A DNA stretch of 64,000 bases, taken from the NCBI RefSeq assembly GCF_000382125.1, contig NZ_KB907547.1, forward strand, positions 372,001-436,000, given 5' to 3'. The notes under the pieces are model-generated. The model was not told the origin of the DNA and searched no databases. It saw nothing but the letters and a program-made list of their open reading frames with translations. Source of the stretch: Eudoraea adriatica DSM 19308 (GTDB lineage: Bacteria > Bacteroidota > Bacteroidia > Flavobacteriales > Flavobacteriaceae). Position 1 is the first letter of the stretch. Every line of letters starts with the position of its first letter. Below are positions 25,092 to 32,312 of this stretch, piece by piece. The translations under genes and the position numbers were made by a program.

Positions 25092-25511
25092 ATGAAAACT
25101 AGATATGTGATTTTTACCTTACTAACTTTGGTGTTTCTTTTTTCCTGTAAAGAAAAAAAGGAAGCTGAAGATACACTTACACAAATGAAAGAGGTTATGG
25201 CTATACATGACGAAGTGATGCCCAAAATGGGAACAATTGGAAAACTCGTAGCCGAACTAAAGCCAAAAGTAGACTCCACAGAAAGTGGGATTGCTTATGA
25301 AGTAGCCATGAAAGATTTACAAGCTGCTCATAAATCTATGATGGATTGGATGAAAGGATTTGGTGATCGTTTTACTTCGGATGAAATTCTGAATGGTGCA
25401 GAATTAACAGAAGAAAAAAAAATGTGGTTAAATGAGGAAGAGGAGAAGGTAATAGCTCTAAAAGATCAGATCAATACCAGTATTAAAAATGCCGAAAAAT
25501 TGCTCGAATAA
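25092..25511 (+). CDS. Small helical lipoprotein (viral A-type inclusion protein-like)
   Basis: This 139-residue protein has a lipoprotein signal (LVFLFSC, lipidated Cys near residue 19) followed by KEKKEAEDTL and two long, charged helices with regular heptads (for example MKEVMAIHDEVMPKMGTIGK and EEEEKVIALKDQINTSIKNA). Flavobacterial homologues are often named after viral A-type inclusion proteins, a label reflecting only the coiled coil. No activity can be inferred. It ends three bases before the convergent dehydratase gene. Confidence 0.75.
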   Translation: MKTRYVIFTLLTLVFLFSCKEKKEAEDTLTQMKEVMAIHDEVMPKMGTIGKLVAELKPKVDSTESGIAYEVAMKDLQAAHKSMMDWMKGFGDRFTSDEILNGAELTEEKKMWLNEEEEKVIALKDQINTSIKNAEKLLE

Positions 25512-25514
25512 CGA

Positions 25515-26450
25515 TTAAAAAGGCAATTGATTCAAATCTACATTACCCCCTGAAATTATTATTCCCACGGATTTTCCCCGATAATCATCCTTTTCGCGGA
25601 TCACAGCTGCAAGAGCAACGGCACTAGAAGGTTCTGCAATAATCTTTAAGCGCTCCCAGATAAGGCGCATAGCACTAATAATTTCATCTTCAGTGACACG
25701 TATAATGTCGTGAACATATTTTCGGATTATTGGAAATGTATTGTCTCCTAAAACTGTTTTTAATCCATCGGCAATAGTATTGGTAGTATCATTTGATTCT
25801 ATCTTGCCGCTATGGAATGAGCGATAGGCATCGTCTGCCTCAAATGGTTCACCACCAACAACTTTGCAGTTATCTCCAAAATAATGCGCTGACAATGCCG
25901 TGCCGGCTATTAACCCTCCCCCTCCTACAGGAGCAAAAATATAGTCCAGTCCGGGATAATCCTCCAACAATTCCATGGCAGCCGTTCCTTGTCCGATTAT
26001 TACATTCATATCATTTGAAGGGTGAATAAAAGTAGCTCCTGTTTCCAGAGCAATTTTGTTTGCAGCCGCAGTTCGCGACTCAATTGTTGGGTCACATTCC
26101 ACAATGTGACCACCATATTGACTAACCGCTGCCTTTTTAACCTTGGGCGCATTTGATGGCATAACTATATAAGCCTTTACATCAAGACTTTGAGCTGCAA
26201 GGGAGAGTGCCTGTGCAAAATTACCGGATGAATGCGTAACAACACCTTTGGCTCTTTCTTCTTCTGATAATAGCAAGATGGCATTAGTTGCTCCTCTCAT
26301 TTTGTAGGCCCCCATACGCTGAAAGTTCTCACATTTAAAGAACAATTTTGCCCCCGAAATCTCATTCAATAAACGGGATGTTAACACAGGTGTACGATGA
26401 ATATATGGTTTTATCCTGTCATGGCAGTCGAGAAGCTGATTTCTATACAT
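25515..26450 (-). CDS. PLP-dependent serine/threonine dehydratase family enzyme
   Basis: This 311-residue enzyme belongs to fold-type II PLP enzymes. The Schiff-base lysine is in FQRMGAYKMRGATNAI, the PLP phosphate-binding loop is GGGGLIAG, and SSGNFAQALSLAA stabilises the cofactor ring. The MGAYK variant in place of SFK is seen in L-threo-3-hydroxyaspartate dehydratases and serine racemase-like enzymes, so the substrate could be serine, threonine or hydroxyaspartate. It has no regulatory ACT domain, unlike biosynthetic IlvA. It lies downstream of gldD and separated from it by 39 bases, so it may share the transcript. Confidence 0.9.
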   Translation of the reverse strand: MYRNQLLDCHDRIKPYIHRTPVLTSRLLNEISGAKLFFKCENFQRMGAYKMRGATNAILLLSEEERAKGVVTHSSGNFAQALSLAAQSLDVKAYIVMPSNAPKVKKAAVSQYGGHIVECDPTIESRTAAANKIALETGATFIHPSNDMNVIIGQGTAAMELLEDYPGLDYIFAPVGGGGLIAGTALSAHYFGDNCKVVGGEPFEADDAYRSFHSGKIESNDTTNTIADGLKTVLGDNTFPIIRKYVHDIIRVTEDEIISAMRLIWERLKIIAEPSSAVALAAVIREKDDYRGKSVGIIISGGNVDLNQLPF

Positions 26451-26489
26451 CTATTAACAATCTTTCCTAAGCAGAAGCCAGGTTTAAGT

Positions 26490-27047
26490 TTATTCATTCC
26501 AACGAAGAGATTCCATTATTCTCCTTATATCCTTTTGTAAATATATAGCGGCTGGATAAATAGAATCATAGTTCGGTTTCGCTCTGAAATAAAGAGATCC
26601 TGTCACAAAATGACGTGTGCTGTCTGTAACATAAAATTGTGCCTGCGATGCGGCATCCCCTGAAACTTCGTAGAACATCCCGTACACGCTGTCTTTCTTA
26701 TTTATAAAAGGCTGTTCCGTTATGTTGTCAGCCTTAACCACGTGTTCATAAGATAGTTTTTGAGCATCTCGCAGTAATTCCTCCAGATTATTGTTCACTT
26801 CTTTGTAGGTAATAAAAATAGAGCCTTTCATTAAAGGGTAGTCCAGGGTAACAGAAAAGTTTTTACCCTTTTTTACCTGTGCCGTTGCGTTATGTTCAAA
26901 TATAAATTTCTCTGAAACCAGCCTATCTGCAGACGACTCAGGATATTCTAAGCGAAGCATGGCTTTTGGTTTTGGGAGGTGGTCATCGCCACATGAAACC
27001 AAAAATATACTGAGTATTAGAATATATAAATATGATTTACTATTCAT
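26490..27047 (-). CDS. gldD: Gliding motility lipoprotein GldD
   Basis: This 185-residue lipoprotein is essential for gliding and for type IX secretion-linked motility in Flavobacterium johnsoniae. It has a lipobox (IFLVSC, Cys19) and the GldD body (YPESSADRLVSEKFIFEHN, YPLMKGSIFITYK, FYEVSGDAASQAQFYVTDST, and HFVTGSLYFRAKPNYDSI). Length is normal. Its ATG overlaps the end of gldE by 8 bases, the standard gldE-gldD pairing, and supports the assignment. Confidence 0.93.
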   Translation of the reverse strand: MNSKSYLYILILSIFLVSCGDDHLPKPKAMLRLEYPESSADRLVSEKFIFEHNATAQVKKGKNFSVTLDYPLMKGSIFITYKEVNNNLEELLRDAQKLSYEHVVKADNITEQPFINKKDSVYGMFYEVSGDAASQAQFYVTDSTRHFVTGSLYFRAKPNYDSIYPAAIYLQKDIRRIMESLRWNE

Positions 27048-28365
27048 GAGGTAAAGTAACTTTAATTTGCTTCAATCGTTTCTTATCCAGACTCTCAACC
27101 AAAAACTGGTAGTCCATATAAGAAACTATTTCTCCCCTTTTAGGAAAACTTCCGGCTATCTCCAGAACAAACCCTGCTATCGTTTCAGATTCACCCTTTT
27201 GTGACTCGAAGTCTTCTTCATTTTTGATTTTTGTAACCCTGTAAAAGTCTTTCAGGGTAGTTTTACCTTCAAATATATAAGTAAAGTCATCGAGTTTTGA
27301 ATATATCAGATCTTCATCATCAAATTCGTCTGAGATATCCCCAACAATTTCCTCAATTACATCCTCTAATGTAACAATGCCTGAAGTTCCGCCATATTCG
27401 TCAACAACAACCGCCAAATGATTTTTTTTATCCTGAAATTCCAGCAGAAGGTCATCGAGTTTTTTATTTTCAGGAACAAAATAGGGTTCTCTGATCAGAG
27501 TTAACCAATTAAAATTTTTCCTGTCTATATAAGGTAGTAAATCCTTAACATAAAGAACTCCCAGGACATTATCCATATTTTCTGAAAATACCGGGATTCT
27601 GGAATAACCATGATTCTTTATTTCTTCTAAAACCTCTGTAAATTTCATGTCTTCGCTTAAAGCGAAAATATCTAACCTGGGCCTCATCACCTGTTTTGTG
27701 TCGGTGTTACCGAAAGAAACTATTCCTTTTAAAATTTTTTGCTCTTCTTTTGTTGTATCTCCTTCAGATGTAAGTTCAAGAGCCTGGGAAAGATGATCTA
27801 CACTTAGGCTAGACTTTTGTTTTCCTAATTTGTTATAGATAAATATGGTAGCAGAACGCATCGGAGAACTTAGAGGGGTAAATAGGAAATCAAGCATTTT
27901 TAAGGGATATGCCATAAAGATGGAAAACTGAAGTCTATTTCTATTTGCGTAAATCTTCGGGAGTATTTCACCAAACATTAAAATTAAAAAAGTGGCTACC
28001 AGTACTTCCAATAAAAAACGAACGGATATTAAACCAAAAAGCAGATAATTAATTTCTGAAAATAATATGTCTCCAATAGAATTAAATAAAAGTACTATGC
28101 CAATATTTATGGCATTATTGGCAATCAGGATAGTCGCAAGAAGTTTTTTGGGACGAATTAAAAGTTTAATGACTATTTTTCCTCTTACAGTCTTCTTTTC
28201 TTCTATCTCATTTAAATCTGTTGGTGAGAGCCCAAAAAAAGCCACCTCAGCACCTGAAATAAGGGCAGAACTAATTAAGAGCACCAATAGTATTATAATT
28301 TTTAATACAAAAGTGCCGTCAATTATTGAAAGGTTTAAGAATAAACTAAGGGGGTCAGGATCCAA
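27040..28365 (-). CDS. gldE: Gliding motility-associated protein GldE (CNNM/CorC family)
   Basis: This 441-residue inner membrane protein has an N-terminal DUF21 membrane domain (about residues 15-190, with SALISGAEVAFFGLSPTDL), a CBS-pair domain (about 205-330, VMRPRLDIFALSED and HLAVVVDEYGGTSGIVTLED) and a C-terminal CorC/HlyC domain (about 350-440). It is related to magnesium/cobalt-handling transporters; in Flavobacterium it assists GldD. The start is a TTG at 28365 giving MDPDPLSLF, the usual GldE N-terminus. It follows ssb by 24 bases and overlaps gldD by 8. Confidence 0.93.
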   Translation of the reverse strand: MDPDPLSLFLNLSIIDGTFVLKIIILLVLLISSALISGAEVAFFGLSPTDLNEIEEKKTVRGKIVIKLLIRPKKLLATILIANNAINIGIVLLFNSIGDILFSEINYLLFGLISVRFLLEVLVATFLILMFGEILPKIYANRNRLQFSIFMAYPLKMLDFLFTPLSSPMRSATIFIYNKLGKQKSSLSVDHLSQALELTSEGDTTKEEQKILKGIVSFGNTDTKQVMRPRLDIFALSEDMKFTEVLEEIKNHGYSRIPVFSENMDNVLGVLYVKDLLPYIDRKNFNWLTLIREPYFVPENKKLDDLLLEFQDKKNHLAVVVDEYGGTSGIVTLEDVIEEIVGDISDEFDDEDLIYSKLDDFTYIFEGKTTLKDFYRVTKIKNEEDFESQKGESETIAGFVLEIAGSFPKRGEIVSYMDYQFLVESLDKKRLKQIKVTLPHE

Positions 28366-28389
28366 TAGTCAAAATTTACTTTTAGTTGT

Positions 28390-28857
28390 TTAGAACGGTA
28401 AATCATCATCCTGCTCCTGTTCATTGACAGGTTGTACTTCTATGGAAGTTTTCGGTTGCGAAGTTCCCGATGCCGGCTGAGTCTTTGGTGTATTCCCGGC
28501 ATCATTGGCCATACTTTCCTTTTTGGTAGACAGAAAAGTGAAATCCTGAACATTTACCTCAGTAGTGTATCTGGTATTTCCATCTTCTCCCTGCCATTGC
28601 CTTGTTTTTAATCTTCCCTCGACATATATTTTATCTCCTTTGCTAAGGTATTTTTCACATATTTCTGCGGCTTTATTGCGAACAACAATATTGTGCCACT
28701 CCGTATTAGTAACCTTTTCACCGGTTTGTTTATTGGTATAAGTCTCATTAGTAGCAATAGGGAATCTCCCAATACAATTGCCTCCCTCAAAATAATGCAT
28801 TTTTACTTCGTCTCCCAGATGCCCTATTAGCATCACCTTATTCAATGTTCCGCTCAT
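28390..28857 (-). CDS. ssb: Single-stranded DNA-binding protein
   Basis: This 155-residue SSB has the OB-fold in residues about 1-110 (MSGTLNKVMLIGHLGDEV, WHNIVVRNKAAEICEKYLSKGDKIYVEG), a low-complexity linker (about 115-145) and the acidic tip DDDLPF, which recruits repair and replication proteins in other bacteria. It follows mutY by 15 bases and precedes gldE by 24. The same tail is found on the DUF3127 protein at 7831-8208. Confidence 0.95.
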   Translation of the reverse strand: MSGTLNKVMLIGHLGDEVKMHYFEGGNCIGRFPIATNETYTNKQTGEKVTNTEWHNIVVRNKAAEICEKYLSKGDKIYVEGRLKTRQWQGEDGNTRYTTEVNVQDFTFLSTKKESMANDAGNTPKTQPASGTSQPKTSIEVQPVNEQEQDDDLPF

Positions 28858-28872
28858 AATATTTTAATTATT

Positions 28873-29919
28873 TCAAAAGTACGAATTTTTAAGTGTTTTT
28901 ATAAACTCTTCAATTAAAACAGGAACGGGGTATTTATCCAGTTCTTTAGAGGACAATCCATTCGGCAGCCGGTCTTTTGTTTTAACTATCCAAAACTTCG
29001 TATACAAATGCTGATGAGACAATTTATGTACGATGATTTTATCAGATGACTGGTATACATGCTGTGGTTCCTGAAGGGTCAGAATTTCCGGCAGTCTATG
29101 TTTTATTTCATTAACGCTTATTTCTTCTGGCGTTTCCAGGAGTGGAAATTCATACAAATTATGCCAAATATCTTTCCCTGTTCTTTTTATGAGGTGCGTT
29201 TTTCCATCATCATCCAGAACAACCAGATAATTAAAAAACCTCTTTTTAATATCCCCCTTTTTTAGCTTTACCGGGTATTTCTCAATACTATTAGTCTGAA
29301 ATGCCACGCATTTTTCATTTAAAGGGCAGGATAAGCAAAAAGGCTTTTTTGGTGTGCACTGAATGGCGCCAAATTCCATAATTCCCTGATTATAATCTCG
29401 TATGTTTTCATGGCTTAATACTTTTCGGGCCAAATTTTTAAAATATGATATTCCCCTGGATACATTTATGGGAATGTCAATACCAAAATACCTGGATAAT
29501 ACTCTATAGACATTTCCATCTACAACCGGCTCTGGTTGGTTAAAGCTTATGGAGGCTATGGCACTTGCAGTATAATCTCCAACCCCTTTTAATTTCATTA
29601 ATCCTTCATAAGTCTCAGGAAAGTGCCCATTATATTCTTTCACTATTTTTTTAGCAGTAAAATGCAGGTTTCTGGCGCGAGAATAGTATCCAAGCCCCTG
29701 CCAAAGTTTTAAAACTTCTTCTTCACTAGCATCCGCTAAGTCAAAAACGGTTGGGAATTGTTTAACGAATTTAATGTAATAAGGCACTCCTTGAGCTACC
29801 TTTGTTTGCTGCAGCATAATTTCAGATAGCCATATGTTGTATGGATGAGTAGTAGTGCGCCAGGGGAGTGACCTTTTGTTTTCAGAATACCAATGAAGAA
29901 TTTTGTTTGAAAACGTCAT
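28873..29919 (-). CDS. mutY: A/G-specific adenine glycosylase
   Basis: This 348-residue enzyme removes adenine mispaired with 8-oxoguanine. It has the helix-hairpin-helix glycosylase core (IMLQQTKVAQGVPYY, LKGVGDYTASAIASI, with the catalytic Asp in VVDGNVYRVLSR) and the iron-sulfur motif C-x6-C-x2-C-x5-C (CTPKKPFCLSCPLNEKC). The C-terminal NUDIX-like domain (about 230-345) reads the 8-oxoG. The ATG at 29919 is the second of two possible adjacent starts and the only ATG. It is the first gene of the mutY-ssb-gldE-gldD run. Confidence 0.95.
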   Translation of the reverse strand: MTFSNKILHWYSENKRSLPWRTTTHPYNIWLSEIMLQQTKVAQGVPYYIKFVKQFPTVFDLADASEEEVLKLWQGLGYYSRARNLHFTAKKIVKEYNGHFPETYEGLMKLKGVGDYTASAIASISFNQPEPVVDGNVYRVLSRYFGIDIPINVSRGISYFKNLARKVLSHENIRDYNQGIMEFGAIQCTPKKPFCLSCPLNEKCVAFQTNSIEKYPVKLKKGDIKKRFFNYLVVLDDDGKTHLIKRTGKDIWHNLYEFPLLETPEEISVNEIKHRLPEILTLQEPQHVYQSSDKIIVHKLSHQHLYTKFWIVKTKDRLPNGLSSKELDKYPVPVLIEEFIKTLKNSYF

Positions 29920-29999
29920 CACTTAAATACTAAGGAACAAAAGTAAGAGTTTATATACTTAAAATTAGCTCATTAAGATGAAAGAATGAATTTAATTTA

Positions 30000-30007
30000 T
30001 ATATTTG
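30000..30007 (+). promoter_or_regulatory. -7 promoter element of the HU-like gene
   Basis: TATATTTG matches TAnnTTTG fully and lies 37 bases before the ATG of the HU-type gene. The expected -33 position reads GATG, a poor match, so the call depends on the -7 and on position. Confidence 0.5.
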
Positions 30008-30044
30008 CACGCTTGAAAAACTTACAGAAATCTAAAATATTAAA

Positions 30045-30335
30045 ATGACAAAAGCGGACATTGTATCCAGAATCTCAGAAAAACTGGGAATAGAAAAAGG
30101 AGACGTACAAGCAACTGTTGAAAGTTTTATGGAAGAAGTAAAATCTTCCCTGGAAAATGGAGATAATGTATATCTCAGAGGATTTGGCAGTTTTATTATC
30201 AAAACAAGAGCAGAAAAAACTGGTAGAAATATTTCTAAGAATACTACTATCAAAATACCAGCTCACAACATTCCGGCATTTAAACCTGCTAAGGTCTTTG
30301 TAGAAGGAGTAAAAAGCAACGTACAAGTAAAATAA
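30045..30335 (+). CDS. HU/IHF family nucleoid protein
   Basis: This 96-residue DNA-bending protein has the HU fold: MTKADIVSRISEKLGIEKGD, then the dimer core with FMEEVKSSLENGDNVYLRGFGSF (split here for length), and the arm with GRNISKNTTIKIPAHNIPAFKPAK, where the proline intercalates into DNA. NIPAFKPAKVF is typical of the IHF-beta-like branch used as the annotation in flavobacteria, but a heterodimer partner cannot be judged here. It is followed 25 bases later by a tiny basic ORF and then by rng. Confidence 0.93.
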   Translation: MTKADIVSRISEKLGIEKGDVQATVESFMEEVKSSLENGDNVYLRGFGSFIIKTRAEKTGRNISKNTTIKIPAHNIPAFKPAKVFVEGVKSNVQVK

Positions 30336-30360
30336 TAACAGCAACAAAAAGTATAGTTTC

Positions 30361-30450
30361 ATGCCGAGTGGTAAAAAAAGAAAAAGACATAAGGTAGCTA
30401 CCCACAAACGAAAAAAAAGAAGGAGAGCTAACCGCCACAAGAAGAAGTAG
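30361..30450 (+). CDS. Tiny basic protein (29 residues), AURKAIP1/COX24-like
   Basis: The frame encodes 29 residues beginning MPSGKKRKRHKVATHKRKK and ending NRHKKK, with about two thirds Lys, Arg or His. The ATG lies 25 bases after the HU-like stop, and the stop codon is inside a good terminator stem. The composition and KRKRHKVATHKRKKRRR core resemble the AURKAIP1/COX24 domain of small-subunit ribosomal proteins (mS38; bacterial bS22). A ribosomal role is therefore likely, though the assignment is by eye. It is far too short for routine gene calling and is easily missed. Confidence 0.72.
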   Translation: MPSGKKRKRHKVATHKRKKRRRANRHKKK

Positions 30451-30468
30451 TTGTCTAACTACTTTTTC
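30444..30468 (+). terminator. Terminator after the tiny basic protein
   Basis: AGTAGTT (30446-30452) pairs with AACTACT (30457-30463) around a four-base loop and is followed by a T-run. The stem overlaps the stop codon of the tiny gene. Confidence 0.7.
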
Positions 30469-30590
30469 ATTTTATACGTTCATTGACATAGAAATTCAAA
30501 AAAGAATTTCAACGGGTTTATACAACCTGTGACAACTATTGTTTAATCCATTCGTCAGATCACATATGCGACGAATATAAATTGAATCAG

Positions 30591-32138
30591 GTGAATAGAG
30601 AATTAATCGTAAGATCTAATTCTAATACCGTTGATTTTGCCTTATTAAATGATGGAAAACTCATAGAACTTCACAAAGATGAAGACGACAATAAATTCAA
30701 TGTTGGTGATATTCTAATCGCCAAAGTCAGGAAACCGGTTACCGGTCTCAATGCTGCTTTTGTTAATGTAGGTTATGAAAAAGATGCCTTTTTGCATTAT
30801 CATGATCTAGGTCCGCAATTATCCAGCATGCTGAAGTTTATTAAATTAGTGAGTACGGGGAAATTAAAAGATTATTCCCTTAAAAACTTTCCATTCGAAA
30901 AAGATATTGATAAGCATGGCAGCATTAATAATGTAATCAAAGCCAATCAGTCTCTTTTAGTGCAAATTGTTAAAGAACCCATTTCAACAAAAGGTCCCCG
31001 AATTAGTTCGGAACTTTCCATAGCCGGTAGATATTTGGTTATGGTTCCTTTTTCAGATCGTGTTTCCGTTTCACAAAAAATAGGAAGCAATGAAGAGAAA
31101 GACAGACTTAAAAGGCTTGTTAAAAGCATAAAACCAAAAGGTTTTGGGGTAATTATAAGAACAGTTGCAGAAGGCAAAAAAGTAGCGGAATTAGATAAAG
31201 ATCTTCAGAACTTGCTGAACAAGTGGACAGCAATGTGTAAGAAATTGTATAAAGCGCCGACACCTTCGAAAGTATTGATTGAGCTAAATAGAGCTTCTTC
31301 TATATTAAGAGATGTTTTTAATGATACCTTCAGCGGAATACATGTTGATGATGAGACGCTTTATGAACAGATTAAAGATTATGTGCAAGAGATTGCACCG
31401 AAAAAAGAATCTATAGTTAAGTTGTATAATTCTTCTGTGCCAATTTATGAGAAATTTGGTATAGAAAGGCAGATCAAAACATCTTTTGGGCGCACGGCGT
31501 CCATGAGTAAAGGAGCCTATCTGGTAATAGAACATACCGAAGCACTTCATGTAATAGATGTGAATAGCGGTAATCGTTCGAACAAAGCAAAGAATCAAGA
31601 AGATACTGCTTTGGAAGTTAACTTATTGGCTGCCTCAGAAATTGCAAGGCAATTACGATTGCGGGATATGGGTGGTATCATTGTTGTCGATTTCATAGAC
31701 ATGGTCAAGTCCGATCACAGAAGAAAACTTTTTAATCATCTAAGAGATGAGATGAAAGAGGACAGAGCCAAACATAAAATATTGCCGCCCAGCAAGTTTG
31801 GTCTTATACAAATTACAAGGCAAAGAGTTCGTCCCGAAGTTAATATTAAGACAACGGAGACAAATCCCAGTGGACAGGACCAGGAAGTAGAGGCTCCCAT
31901 TGTTTTAATTGAAAAAATGAATGTAGAGCTTGAAAGAATAATGAAAGGACCTGCAAAGGATAAAGGAATTGTGTTGAATACACACCCTTTTATTGCAGCT
32001 TATTTGACCAAAGGATTCCCATCACATCGTTCCAAATGGTTTATGGAACACAAAAAATGGATAAAAATTCAACCAAGAGATGCCTATACATATCTCGAAT
32101 ACCATTTTAAAGATAAAGATGGCAAAACCATTAGATAA
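30591..32138 (+). CDS. rng: Ribonuclease E/G family endoribonuclease
   Basis: This 515-residue RNase processes rRNA 5' ends and decays mRNA. It has the S1-like N-terminal domain (IGDILIAKVRKPVTGLNAAFVNVGYEKDAFL in shorter form: KVRKPVTGLNAAFVNVG), the 5' sensor (AEGK region) and the DNase I-like catalytic part with ALHVIDVNSG and GGIIVVDFIDM, whose aspartates bind magnesium. The scaffold domain of RNase E is absent, so it is RNase G-like. I chose the GTG at 30591 (MNRELIVRS), the family N-terminus; a TTG at 30582 is the alternative. A terminator follows. Confidence 0.93.
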   Translation: MNRELIVRSNSNTVDFALLNDGKLIELHKDEDDNKFNVGDILIAKVRKPVTGLNAAFVNVGYEKDAFLHYHDLGPQLSSMLKFIKLVSTGKLKDYSLKNFPFEKDIDKHGSINNVIKANQSLLVQIVKEPISTKGPRISSELSIAGRYLVMVPFSDRVSVSQKIGSNEEKDRLKRLVKSIKPKGFGVIIRTVAEGKKVAELDKDLQNLLNKWTAMCKKLYKAPTPSKVLIELNRASSILRDVFNDTFSGIHVDDETLYEQIKDYVQEIAPKKESIVKLYNSSVPIYEKFGIERQIKTSFGRTASMSKGAYLVIEHTEALHVIDVNSGNRSNKAKNQEDTALEVNLLAASEIARQLRLRDMGGIIVVDFIDMVKSDHRRKLFNHLRDEMKEDRAKHKILPPSKFGLIQITRQRVRPEVNIKTTETNPSGQDQEVEAPIVLIEKMNVELERIMKGPAKDKGIVLNTHPFIAAYLTKGFPSHRSKWFMEHKKWIKIQPRDAYTYLEYHFKDKDGKTIR

Positions 32139-32174
32139 AAAAAGCGACTTCCAAAACGGAGTCGCTTTTTTTTT
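32137..32174 (+). terminator. Terminator of rng
   Basis: AAAAAAAGCGACT (32137-32149) pairs with AGTCGCTTTTTTT (32160-32172), loop of ten, with the T-run continuing. It starts at the rng stop codon. Confidence 0.88.
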
Positions 32175-32275
32175 GCCCTTAAATGATACATGATAAAATG
32201 CGCTAAGCAAAAAATTTGTACTATCACATAAGTAGTATCTAATATCTGCCTTAATTAGATATTCATGGTTATTGC

Positions 32276-32283
32276 TAAATTTG
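32276..32283 (+). promoter_or_regulatory. -7 promoter element of the debranching-like lipoprotein gene
   Basis: TAAATTTG matches TAnnTTTG fully and lies about 29 bases before the ATG. There is no good -33 element at 19 bases. Low certainty. Confidence 0.35.
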
Positions 32284-32312
32284 TTTCCAGGAAAGGAGAT
32301 AATACTTAAATT

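Noticed and set aside
30075-30440. Minus-strand frame over the HU-type and tiny basic genes
   Set aside because: It reads Leu/Phe-rich sequence opposite two plus-strand genes and matches no family.
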